DNA from: Bordetella petrii
Lineage (GTDB): Bacteria > Pseudomonadota > Gammaproteobacteria > Burkholderiales > Burkholderiaceae_B
Direction: 5' to 3'
Length of the DNA stretch: 64,000 nucleotides
Assembly (NCBI GenBank): GCA_017745595.1
Contig: WMBV01000024.1
Location: 50,933-114,932 of the forward strand
This document shows positions 35,511 through 43,686 of the stretch, piece by piece. The translations under genes were made by a program, and so were the position numbers. The notes beneath the pieces were generated by a model. That model had not been told where the DNA came from. It worked only from the letters and a program-made list of their open reading frames with translations, and did no database searches. Numbering within the stretch: the first letter of the stretch is position 1; each line of letters starts with the position of its first letter.

Positions 35511-36734
35511 ATGGATTCCCGTCCCCCGCCCCTACAGGGCATCCGCGTGCTCGACCTGAGCCGCATCCTGGCCGGCCCGTGGTGCACCCAGAACCTGGCC
35601 GACCTGGGCGCCGACGTCATCAAGGTCGAACGCCCCGGCACCGGCGACGACACCCGCCACTGGGGCCCGCCCTACCTGAAAGACGGCCAGGGGCGAGACA
35701 CGGCCGAAGCCGCCTATTACCTTAGCGCCAACCGCAACAAGCGCTCGCTGGAAGCCGACATCGCCACGCCGGCGGGCGCGGCGCTGGTCCGCGAACTGGC
35801 GGTGCATTGCGACATCCTGGTCGAAAACTTCAAGGTGGGCGGCCTGCGCAAGTACGGGCTGGACTACGACAGCCTGCGCGCCATCAACCCGCGCCTGATC
35901 TACTGTTCGGTCACGGGGTTCGGCCAGGACGGCCCCTGTGCGCAGCTGCCCGGCTACGACTTCATGATCCAGGGCCTGGGCGGCCTGATGAGCATTACCG
36001 GCGAACGCGACGACCTGCCCGGCGGCGGCCCGCAGAAAGCCGGCGTGGCCGTCACCGACATCATCACCGGCATGTACGCCAGCGTGGCCGTCCTGGCGGC
36101 GCTGCAAGAACGCCACCGCAGCGGCCTGGGCCAGCACCTGGACATCGCGCTGCTCGACTGCCACGTGGCAATGCTGGCCAACCAGAATTCCAACTACTTC
36201 GCCTCGGGCGTGGCGCCCACCCGCGCCGGCAACGCGCACCAGAACGTGGTGCCCTACCAGGTGTTCGCCGCCAGCGACGGCCACCTGATCGTGGCCACCG
36301 GCAACGAATCGCAGTACCGGGCCTATTGCAAGGCCATCGGCGCGCCCGAACTGGGCGACGACCCGCGCTTCGCCACCAACCGGCTGCGGGTCACCCACCG
36401 CGAAGAACTGGTCGCGCTGCTGGCCGACATCATGAAGCAAGGGCGGCGCGACGACTGGATCGCCAAGCTCGAGGCCGTGGGCGTACCCTGCGGCCCCATC
36501 AACAACATCGCGCAGGCCTTCGCCCACCCGCAGGCGCAGGCCCGCCAGTTGCGGCGCGAGCTGCCCCACCCCCTGGGCGGGCAGGCATCCGTCACGGCCA
36601 GCCCGCTGCGGTTCTCGGCTTCGCCGGTGGTCTATCACAGCGCGCCCCCCCTGCTGGGGCAGCACACCGCCGAAATCCTGCGCGACGTGCTGGGCAAAAG
36701 CGACGAAGAAATCGCCGCCGCGGCGGGCCGCTGA
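35511..36734 (+). CDS. Class III CoA transferase (CaiB/BaiF family)
   Basis: 407 residues from the ATG at 35511 (MDSRPPPLQGIRVLDLSRIL). Family features are LAGPWCTQNLADLGADVIKV, ERPGTGDDTRHWGPPY, SANRNKRSLEADI and catalytic Asp150 in QLPGYDFMIQGLGG. The wording is close to the succinyl-CoA-dependent dicarboxylate group (for example SUGCT), but the substrate cannot be fixed. It closes the SDR-hydratase operon, giving capture of an acid as CoA ester, hydration and oxidation. A repeat pair lies 35 bp after the stop. Confidence 0.92.
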   Translation: MDSRPPPLQGIRVLDLSRILAGPWCTQNLADLGADVIKVERPGTGDDTRHWGPPYLKDGQGRDTAEAAYYLSANRNKRSLEADIATPAGAALVRELAVHCDILVENFKVGGLRKYGLDYDSLRAINPRLIYCSVTGFGQDGPCAQLPGYDFMIQGLGGLMSITGERDDLPGGGPQKAGVAVTDIITGMYASVAVLAALQERHRSGLGQHLDIALLDCHVAMLANQNSNYFASGVAPTRAGNAHQNVVPYQVFAASDGHLIVATGNESQYRAYCKAIGAPELGDDPRFATNRLRVTHREELVALLADIMKQGRRDDWIAKLEAVGVPCGPINNIAQAFAHPQAQARQLRRELPHPLGGQASVTASPLRFSASPVVYHSAPPLLGQHTAEILRDVLGKSDEEIAAAAGR

Positions 36735-36766
36735 AGCGCGGCTGCCCCGCTTGCGCAGGTCTTGCC

Positions 36767-36863
36767 CAGGTGTCTGACTCCCGCAGGGTGTCAGACACCG
36801 ATTGCTTTTGGGATCCCCTGGGCAGGCTTCGGTGTCTGACACCCTTCGGGAGTCAGACACCTG
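36767..36863. repeat. Palindromic repeat pair
   Basis: Cores at 36769-36799 and 36831-36861, spacer 31 bp, facing, arms perfect in both. It separates the CoA transferase from the ABC transporter operon, both on the plus strand. The 165 bases after it, up to the first ABC gene, show no clear motif. Confidence 0.95.
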
Positions 36864-37028
36864 CCTAGGCGACCCCGGGCCCGGCCCGGCGCTCCAGGCG
36901 GGAAAACCCGCAGTTAAGAAAATCCGAATAGGTCGCATCATGCGGAGTGGCTAGCATTTTCACAGCCGCCAGCCGGCCCTGCCTGACGCTGCGGCGCACA
37001 ACAACCACGACACCGTGTGGAGACATCC

Positions 37029-38150
37029 ATGAAGAAGCTGCTTGCCGGCCTGGCGCTGTGCCAAGGCCTGACCCTGACTACGCTGGCGGCCGCGGCCGAC
37101 CTTACCATCGGCGGCCTGATCCCCATGAGCGGCAGCAACGCCGAATACGGGCAGATCTTCAGTTCGGGCGCCAACCTGGCCGTCGAGCACATCAACGCAT
37201 CCAAGATGCTGTCGGGCAAACTGTCCATCGTGTACGAAGACAGCCAGGGCCTGCCCATGCAGGGCGTCATCGGCATGAACAAGCTAGTCAACGTGGCCAA
37301 GGTGCCGTTCGTGCTCAGCGCCTTCACCGGCGTGTCCAAGGCCATCGCGCCCATCGGCACCCGCAGCAAGACCGTGATGGTCAACGGCGGCGGCGTGGGG
37401 CCCGACCTGGCCGAGCTGGGCGAATATTTCTGGAACACGATTCCGCTGGTCGACTTCGAAGTGCGCGCCATGGTGCCGTACCTGGTCAAAGAGCGCGGCC
37501 TGAAGCGCATTGCGCTGGTGTACGTCGACGACCCGCTGGGCCAGTCGGTGGTCAAGGAACTGAAGGGCGAATTGGGCAAGGCCGGCGGCGAACTGGTCGG
37601 CAGCTTCTCGGTGCCCGCCACGGCCCAGCAGTTCGCGGGCGTGGCCGCGCGCGTGCGCGACGTCAAGCCCGACGCCGTCTACGTTGCCTCGTACGGCAGC
37701 CAGCAGGGCCAGATCGTCAAGCAGCTGCGCGATAACGGCGTGTCGCAGCAGATCGCCAGCTATTCGGCCTTTGCCATTCCGTCCACGCTGACGCTGCCCG
37801 AAGCCAAGGGCGCGCTCTTCACCAGCCAGAAGGTCGACTGGGACAAGCCGGACGACATCACCCGCCGCATGCTGGAAGACTACAAAAAGCAGTACGGCAA
37901 AGCGCCCAACATGTACGTGTTGAACTACTACAACGCCGTGCGCACCTTCGGCGTGCTGGCCGCGGCGCTCGAAAAGGCGGGCAAGCCCATCACCGGCGAG
38001 AACCTGCTGGCGCAGCGCAAGGCCACCAAGACTTTCGATTTCGTGGGCGCCACCGTATCGTTCGCGGAAAACGGCACCATCCAGGCCCCGATCCAGATCA
38101 ACGAAATCGGCGACCAGGGCGCCAAGCCCATCGCCGACGCCGCGCACTGA
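37029..38150 (+). CDS. Branched-chain-type ABC transporter substrate-binding protein
   Basis: 373 residues from the ATG at 37029, with TGTGGAGAC as ribosome site (a GTG at 37017 is less likely). Signal peptide MKKLLAGLALCQGLTLTTLA, cleavage near AAA/DLTIGG. Periplasmic binding protein of the LivK type: LTIGGLIPMSGSNAEYGQ, AVEHINASKMLSGKLSIVYED, PLGQSVVKEL and DGVSxQI-like DNGVSQQIASYSAF. These proteins bind branched amino acids but also many aromatic and fatty acids. It starts a six-gene operon whose last genes are an acyl-CoA ligase and a MaoC protein, so the ligand here is more likely a carboxylic acid than an amino acid. Confidence 0.93.
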   Translation: MKKLLAGLALCQGLTLTTLAAAADLTIGGLIPMSGSNAEYGQIFSSGANLAVEHINASKMLSGKLSIVYEDSQGLPMQGVIGMNKLVNVAKVPFVLSAFTGVSKAIAPIGTRSKTVMVNGGGVGPDLAELGEYFWNTIPLVDFEVRAMVPYLVKERGLKRIALVYVDDPLGQSVVKELKGELGKAGGELVGSFSVPATAQQFAGVAARVRDVKPDAVYVASYGSQQGQIVKQLRDNGVSQQIASYSAFAIPSTLTLPEAKGALFTSQKVDWDKPDDITRRMLEDYKKQYGKAPNMYVLNYYNAVRTFGVLAAALEKAGKPITGENLLAQRKATKTFDFVGATVSFAENGTIQAPIQINEIGDQGAKPIADAAH

Positions 38151-38172
38151 CGGCCCGCATCCCGCCCCGCCC

Positions 38173-39045
38173 ATGCTGTTCATCCAGCTTTTCATCAACG
38201 GGATACAGACCGGTGCGCTGTATGCCCTGATCGCAGCGGGATTTTCGCTGATCTTCGGCACCACCCGGGTCTTTCACGTGGCGCACGGCGCCACCTTCAC
38301 CCTGGCCGGCTTCGTGTTCTACGAGCTGTACACGGTGCTGGCCTGGGCGTGGCCGCTGGCGGCGCTGGGCGCGGCCGCCGCGGCGGCCGTCTTCGGCGTG
38401 CTGGTCGACCGCTACGTGTATTCGGTCATCCAGCGCCACGAGGCCGCTTTCTTCACGGTGTTCGTGGCCTCGTTCGGGCTGGCCATCGTGGTGCAGAACC
38501 TGATCGCCATCGGCTTCGGGCGCGGCCTGGTCACCGTGCCCACGCCCCTGAGCAAAAGCCTGGAACTGCTGCCCGGCCTGTACGTGGCGCCCATGGCGGC
38601 GGTGGCGGTGCTGTGCGCCATCGTGGCCTTCGGCCTGCTGCAATGGCTGCTGACCCACACCAACCTGGGGCTGGCGCTGCGCGCCCTGGGCGAAAACCCC
38701 GAACTGGTGCGCGTGTACGGCCTGACCCCGCGCCGGCTGTCGCAATACGTGTTCCTGATCGGCTCGCTGCTGGCGGTGCCGGCGGCCATCCTGACGGCGG
38801 CCACCTCGGGCCTGAACCCGGCCATGGGCCACCACATCATGCTGATCAGCATCGCCGCCACCATCGTCGGCGGCGTGGGCAGCCTGCGCGGCGCGGCCGT
38901 GGCCGGCCTGTTGCTGGGCATGGCCGAGAACCTGTCGCTGGCGTGGATCGACCCGCAATGGAGCGAGGCCGTCACCTTCGTGGTGCTGTTCCTGTTCATC
39001 CTGTTCCGGCCCGGCGGCTTCTTTGGCCGCGCGGTGACGTCGTAG
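38173..39045 (+). CDS. livH: ABC transporter permease, LivH type
   Basis: 290 residues, about eight membrane segments. The LivH opening FINGIQTGALYALIAAGFSL, IFGTTRVFHVAHGATFTLAG, and the cytoplasmic EAA-like loop GLALRALGENPELVRVYGL are present. It forms the pore with the LivM-type protein encoded next (11 bp after). The symbol denotes the family, not the substrate. Confidence 0.93.
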   Translation: MLFIQLFINGIQTGALYALIAAGFSLIFGTTRVFHVAHGATFTLAGFVFYELYTVLAWAWPLAALGAAAAAAVFGVLVDRYVYSVIQRHEAAFFTVFVASFGLAIVVQNLIAIGFGRGLVTVPTPLSKSLELLPGLYVAPMAAVAVLCAIVAFGLLQWLLTHTNLGLALRALGENPELVRVYGLTPRRLSQYVFLIGSLLAVPAAILTAATSGLNPAMGHHIMLISIAATIVGGVGSLRGAAVAGLLLGMAENLSLAWIDPQWSEAVTFVVLFLFILFRPGGFFGRAVTS

Positions 39046-39056
39046 CGAGGCAACCC

Positions 39057-39941
39057 ATGCTGGCTTATCTGCAAAACATCGCCGTGCTTTTCTGCGTGAA
39101 TGCCATGCTGGCCGTCACGCTGAACTTCATCATGGGCTATGCGGGCATTTTCTCGCTGGCGCACGCCATCTTCTTCGGCGTGGGCGCCTACACCGCCGCC
39201 AACATCGCCATGCACTTCAGCGATTCGCTGCTGCTGTGCGTGGCCGGCGCGGTGCTGGTATCGGGCGCGCTGTCGATGGTGCTGGCCCTGCCGGCGTTGC
39301 GCGTGCGCGGCGAATACTTCGTGGCCGCCTCGCTGGGCCTGCAGGTCATCGGCGTGACCGTGTTTTCCGAATGGAAAAGCGCCACCGGCGGCCTGGGCGG
39401 GCTGGTGGGCATACCGCCGCCCACGGTGTTCGGCCACGCGCTGGCCACGCCGGGCGAATTCCTGGGCCTGGCGGCGGGCGGCCTGGCCGCCGTGCTGCTG
39501 ATCACCACCGCGCTGTTGCGCGGCAGCTTCGGCCGCAGCCTGATGGCCATCCGCGATAGCGAATCGGCGGCGCAGGCGGCCGGCAAGTGGGTGGCCGCCG
39601 TCAAAACGCTGTCGGTGGCCGTGTCGGCCGGGCTGGCCGCCGTGGCCGGCGCCATCTATGCGTTCTACATGAGCTTCGTCAACGTCGAAGGCTTCATGCT
39701 CGAAACCTCTATCCTGCTGATGGCGATGGTCATCATCGGCGGCACGGGCACGGTGTTCGGGCCGATTATCGGCGCGGCCCTGCTCATGCTGCTGCCGCCC
39801 GCGCTGACCTACCTGCCCTTCCTGCCGCCTTCCGAGCTGGGCACCGTGCAGCAGATCGTGTATGGCAGCATCATGGTGCTGCTGATGATGTTCCGGCCCG
39901 GCGGGTTGGTGGGCGGGCGCCGCAAAAGGGGCAAGGCATGA
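39057..39941 (+). CDS. livM: ABC transporter permease, LivM type
   Basis: 294 residues from the ATG at 39057 (MLAYLQNIAVLFCVNAMLAV). LivM features are LNFIMGYAGIFSLAHAIFFG, ALRVRGEYFVAASLGLQ and SFGRSLMAIRDSESAAQAAG, the loop that contacts the ATPases, then GGTGTVFGPIIGAALL. The length is at the short end of the family because the long N-terminal extension of E. coli LivM is missing. It overlaps the next gene by four bases (ATGA). Confidence 0.93.
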   Translation: MLAYLQNIAVLFCVNAMLAVTLNFIMGYAGIFSLAHAIFFGVGAYTAANIAMHFSDSLLLCVAGAVLVSGALSMVLALPALRVRGEYFVAASLGLQVIGVTVFSEWKSATGGLGGLVGIPPPTVFGHALATPGEFLGLAAGGLAAVLLITTALLRGSFGRSLMAIRDSESAAQAAGKWVAAVKTLSVAVSAGLAAVAGAIYAFYMSFVNVEGFMLETSILLMAMVIIGGTGTVFGPIIGAALLMLLPPALTYLPFLPPSELGTVQQIVYGSIMVLLMMFRPGGLVGGRRKRGKA

Positions 39942-40711
39942 ACCCGCGGGGCGACACTTCGGGCGCGGCGCGCGCCGCGGACGCGGGCCCCGTGCTGCTG
40001 CGCATGCAGGGCCTGTCCAAGCGCTTCGGCGGCCTGCAGGCCATCAGCGACGTCACACTGGACCTGCCCGCCGGCATGATCACCACGCTGGTGGGGCCCA
40101 ACGGCGCCGGCAAGACCACGCTGTTCAACATGATCACCGGGCACCTGGCCCCCACCGCCGGCACGGTGCACCTGCACGGCAGGCCGCTGGCCCGGCTGGC
40201 GCCCTGGCAGATCGCCCGCCGCGGCGTGGGCCGCAGCTTCCAGGACCTGCGCCTGTTCACCCACATGAGCGTGCTGGAAAACGTCACCACCGTGATCGAA
40301 CGCGGCAGCTGGCTGTGGCAGCGGCGCGCCGACCCGGAACGCATCCAGGCGGTGCTGAACGACGCCGGCCTGTGGGACAAGCGCCACGAACGCGCCGCCG
40401 ACCTGGCCTACGCCGAGCGCAAGTTCCTGAGCCTGGCGCGCATCATGGCCGGCGACGCCTCGCTGTGGCTGCTGGACGAGCCCGCGTCCGGCCTGGACCC
40501 GCGCTCGTTCGACCGCTTCGTGGCGCTGCTGCGCAACTACGCCGCGCGCGGTATCACCATCTGCATCATCGAACACAATCTGGACCTGGTCACGCAGCTG
40601 TCCGACCGCGTGGCCTTCCTGGACCAGGGCAAGCTGCTGGCCTGCGGCGATCCGGCCGGCATTCTGAAAGACCCGCAGCTGGCCGCCATCTACTTCGGAG
40701 AACGCGCATGA
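39938..40711 (+). CDS. livG: ABC transporter ATP-binding protein, LivG type
   Basis: 257 residues. Walker A GPNGAGKTT (53-61), Q-loop in GRSFQDLRLF, Walker B LWLLDEPASGLDP (176-188) and H-loop IIEHNLD. Odd feature: where LivG proteins normally have a LSYG/LPYG-type signature, this one has LAYAERKFLSLARI (156-169), so the signature glycine is absent. The Walker motifs are intact, so it should still bind and hydrolyse ATP together with the LivF-type partner. It overlaps both neighbours by four bases. Confidence 0.93.
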   Translation: MNPRGDTSGAARAADAGPVLLRMQGLSKRFGGLQAISDVTLDLPAGMITTLVGPNGAGKTTLFNMITGHLAPTAGTVHLHGRPLARLAPWQIARRGVGRSFQDLRLFTHMSVLENVTTVIERGSWLWQRRADPERIQAVLNDAGLWDKRHERAADLAYAERKFLSLARIMAGDASLWLLDEPASGLDPRSFDRFVALLRNYAARGITICIIEHNLDLVTQLSDRVAFLDQGKLLACGDPAGILKDPQLAAIYFGERA

Positions 40712-41430
40712 CCGCCGCCCCCGCCCCGGTACTGGAAGCGCGCGGCCTGCGCGCGGGCTACGGCGAACGCCCGGTGCTCGATGGCCTGGACATGCGCCTG
40801 GACGCCAACGAGGTGCTGTGCCTGATCGGCCACAACGGCGCCGGCAAATCCACCCTGCTGAAGGCGCTGTTCGGCCTGGTCGCGCCGGAAGGCGGCAGCG
40901 TGCTGCTGGACGGCCAGCCCATGGCGCGGCCCGAGCCGCGCCGCCTGGCCGCCGCCGGCATCTCGCTGGTGCCCGAGGGCCGCGGCATCTTTCCGGGCCT
41001 GACCGTGGCCGAAACCATGCGCCTGGGCCTGTGGTCGGCCGGCGTGCCCAAGGCCGACCATGCCGCGCGCCTGGATTGGGTCATGCAGGTGCTGCCGGCG
41101 CTGCGCAAGTTCTATGGCCAGCGCGCCGGCACCCTGTCGGGCGGCCAGCAGCAGATGGTGTCGCTGGCGCGCGCCCTGCTCAGCCAGCCGCGCTGCCTGT
41201 TGCTCGACGAGCCTTCCATCGGCCTGGCCCCCAAGCTGTTCCAGGACCTGATGGGCCCCATCCGCGCCCTGCAGCAGCAGCGCGGCATGGCCATCCTGAT
41301 CGTGGAGCAGAACGTGCGCGAAGCCCTGAAAATCGCCGACCGCGTCATCGTCATGAAGTCGGGCGCACTGATCCGTTCCGGCGTGCCGGCCGACTTCGCC
41401 GACAATGCCGACCTGATGGAGCTGTACTGA
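40708..41430 (+). CDS. livF: ABC transporter ATP-binding protein, LivF type
   Basis: 240 residues. Walker A GHNGAGKST, LivF-specific GISLVPEGRGIFPGLTV, canonical signature LSGGQQQM, Walker B CLLLDEPSIGLAP and H/switch region IVEQNVREALKIADR. It pairs with the LivG-type protein. The stop overlaps the start of the acyl-CoA ligase (TGATG), showing tight coupling of uptake and CoA activation. Confidence 0.95.
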   Translation: MTAAPAPVLEARGLRAGYGERPVLDGLDMRLDANEVLCLIGHNGAGKSTLLKALFGLVAPEGGSVLLDGQPMARPEPRRLAAAGISLVPEGRGIFPGLTVAETMRLGLWSAGVPKADHAARLDWVMQVLPALRKFYGQRAGTLSGGQQQMVSLARALLSQPRCLLLDEPSIGLAPKLFQDLMGPIRALQQQRGMAILIVEQNVREALKIADRVIVMKSGALIRSGVPADFADNADLMELY

Positions 41431-43052
41431 TGGCGGCCGCCACCGCGCCGGACACGGGCCTGCTGGCAGACCTATATGCCGCGTCGCTGCGCGCCCGCCC
41501 CGACGACATTGCCCTGGTCGACGAAGCGGGGCCGCTGAGCTATCGCGACTTCGATGCCCTGTGCGCCGGCACGGCCCGCTGGCTGGCCGGCCAGGGCATC
41601 GGCGCCGGCGACAAGGTGGCCGTCTGGCTGCCCAACCGCCGCGAATGGCTGGCCCTGCTGTTCGGCCTGGACCGCCTGGGCGCCACGCTGGTGGCCATCA
41701 ACACCCGCTACCGCAGCGCCGAACTGGAATACATTCTGGCGCGCTCGCGGGCCCGCATGCTGGTCATGCAACCGTCGTTCCGCAAGATCGATTTCCCCGC
41801 CGTGCTGGCCGGCGTGGCGCAAGACGCCTTGCCCGACTTGCGCAGCATCGCTCTGATCGACCCCGACAGCGACGCGCCCGCCGCGGTGTTCGGCCGCCAT
41901 ACGGTCGCCTGCCGGCCCGGCGCCGGCCCGCACGCGGCTGGCGCGCCGCCGCCGGCCGCGCCAGCCGACGCCACGCGCGCCCTCATTCTATTCACGACCT
42001 CGGGCACCACCCAGGGCCCCAAGCTGGTCATGCACAGCGCCGCCACCCTGCTGGCCCACAACCGGCAAGTGGCCCGGGCCAATGGCCTGGACGAGCCCGG
42101 CGCGCGCCTGCTGGCCGCCCTGCCCCTGTGTGGCGTATTCGGGCTGAACGGCGTGCTGGCCGCGCTGCACGGCGGCGCCCCGGTCGTGATGATGGACTTG
42201 TTCGACGCCCCGCGCGCCGCGCGGCTGCTGCGCGCGGAGCGCATCACCCACACCTTCGGCAGCGACGAAATGATGCGCCGCATCGCCGACGAGACTCGCG
42301 ACGAGCGCCCCTTTCCCGATGCGCGTGTGTTCGGCTTCGCCAGCTTCAGCCCGGGCGCGGCCGAATTGGTTGACGCGCTGGGCCGCCGCGGCTTTCCGCT
42401 ACGCGGCCTGTACGGGTCCAGCGAAGTGCAGGCCCTGTTCTCGCTGCAGGACGCCGGCCTGCCCGTGGCCGAGCGCGCCCTGGGCGGCGGCGTGCCGGCG
42501 TCGCCCAGGGCGCGGGTGCGGGTGCGCGACCCGGCCAGCGGTACCCTGTGCGCGCCCGGCACGCATGGCGAGATCGAAATCCAGGCCCCCGGCAACTTCA
42601 TCGGCTACCTGGGCAACCCCGACGCCACCGCGCGGGCCCTGAGCGCCGACGGCTACTTCCGCACCGGCGACCTGGGCTACCTGCGGCCCGACGGCAGCTT
42701 CGTCTACCTGGCCCGCATGGGCGACACCTTGCGCCTGGGCGGCTTTCTGGTCGACCCCGCCGAAATCGAACACGCCCTGGCCCGGCAGCCGGGTGTGCGC
42801 AACGCGCAGGTAGTGGGCATCACGCTCGACGGCCAGCCGCGCGCCGCCGCCTTCGTCATCGCCGACGCGGGCATCGGCCCCGCCGACCTGCTGGAACCGC
42901 TGCGCGCCTCGCTGGCGCCCTTCAAGGTGCCGGCGCGCCTGTGGCTGGTGGACGAGTTCCCCACCGCCGCCAGCGCCAATGGCTTCAAGATCCAGCGCGC
43001 CAAACTGCGCCAGATGGCCGAAGAACGCCTGCAACAAGAAACGCCTGCCTGA
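41430..43052 (+). CDS. Acyl-CoA ligase (AMP-forming) linked to the ABC importer
   Basis: 540 residues from the ATG that overlaps the LivF stop. ANL motifs: the A3 phosphate loop LFTTSGTTQGPKLVMHS, GLYGSSEVQALFS (A5 region), YFRTGDLGYLRPDG (A7), RMGDTLRLGGFLVDPAEIE (A8) and the C-terminal lysine region ANGFKIQRAKLRQM. The A8 Arg-x-x-D-x-x-K/R hinge is recognisable (RMGDTLR). It should activate the imported acid; the substrate is unknown. Confidence 0.92.
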   Translation: MAAATAPDTGLLADLYAASLRARPDDIALVDEAGPLSYRDFDALCAGTARWLAGQGIGAGDKVAVWLPNRREWLALLFGLDRLGATLVAINTRYRSAELEYILARSRARMLVMQPSFRKIDFPAVLAGVAQDALPDLRSIALIDPDSDAPAAVFGRHTVACRPGAGPHAAGAPPPAAPADATRALILFTTSGTTQGPKLVMHSAATLLAHNRQVARANGLDEPGARLLAALPLCGVFGLNGVLAALHGGAPVVMMDLFDAPRAARLLRAERITHTFGSDEMMRRIADETRDERPFPDARVFGFASFSPGAAELVDALGRRGFPLRGLYGSSEVQALFSLQDAGLPVAERALGGGVPASPRARVRVRDPASGTLCAPGTHGEIEIQAPGNFIGYLGNPDATARALSADGYFRTGDLGYLRPDGSFVYLARMGDTLRLGGFLVDPAEIEHALARQPGVRNAQVVGITLDGQPRAAAFVIADAGIGPADLLEPLRASLAPFKVPARLWLVDEFPTAASANGFKIQRAKLRQMAEERLQQETPA

Positions 43053-43086
43053 GGGCGGCATTCTGTTTACTTATCCGTGGATCGCC

Positions 43087-43542
43087 ATGACTTCCCATTC
43101 GCTGTACTTCGAAGATTTCCAGGCCGGCCAGACCTTCGAAAGCGGCGGCCGCACCATCACCGAGGCCGACCTGACGATGTTCTCGATGCTGTCGGGCGAC
43201 TGGAACCCCATTCACGCCGATGCGGTCTATGCGGCGGACACCAAGTTCGGCCAGCGGGTGGTGCACGGCACGCTGGGCATCGCGATCGCCACCGGCATGA
43301 TGCATGAACTGGGCATCTTCCACCGTTCCGTGGTGGCGATGCTGTCGCTGCGCGAGTGGAAGTTCGTCAAGCCGATCTTCGTGGGCGACACCCTGCACCT
43401 GGTACTGGACATACTGGCCGTGCGCCCCGGCACCAGCGCGCGGGTCGGCGCGGTGGACCGGCGCCTGCGCCTGGTGAATCAACACGGGGAAACGGCGCAA
43501 GACGGAAGCAGCGAAGTGCTGGTGCTGAAAAAAACGGCGTAG
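43087..43542 (+). CDS. MaoC-type (R)-enoyl-CoA hydratase, single domain
   Basis: 151 residues from the ATG at 43087; there is no good ribosome site. A single hot-dog domain with the hydratase motif MLSGDWNPIHADAVYA (Asp38, His43) and RVVHGTLGIAIATGMM. It is the last gene of the ABC-ligase operon, 34 bp after the ligase, and would hydrate the enoyl-CoA made from the imported acid. The stop is followed within 18 bp by a repeat pair. Confidence 0.9.
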   Translation: MTSHSLYFEDFQAGQTFESGGRTITEADLTMFSMLSGDWNPIHADAVYAADTKFGQRVVHGTLGIAIATGMMHELGIFHRSVVAMLSLREWKFVKPIFVGDTLHLVLDILAVRPGTSARVGAVDRRLRLVNQHGETAQDGSSEVLVLKKTA

Positions 43543-43559
43543 GCCGCCAAAAAGAAAAA

Positions 43560-43656
43560 GGTGTCAGGCTCCCCGCAGGGGTGCCTGACACCGACGTACG
43601 CCGCCCCCCACACACATACCCACGGTGTCAGGCACCCCTGCGGGGAGCCTGACACC
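43560..43656. repeat. Palindromic repeat pair (second arm type, long loops)
   Basis: Cores at 43560-43592 and 43624-43656, spacer 31 bp, facing. Both use the GGTGTCAGGC and GCCTGACACC arm pair with 13-nt loops. It lies at the convergent end of the MaoC gene and a Bug gene. Confidence 0.95.
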
Positions 43657-43686
43657 CCCCGGGCGCGCGGCCGCCGGCCGCGCCTT

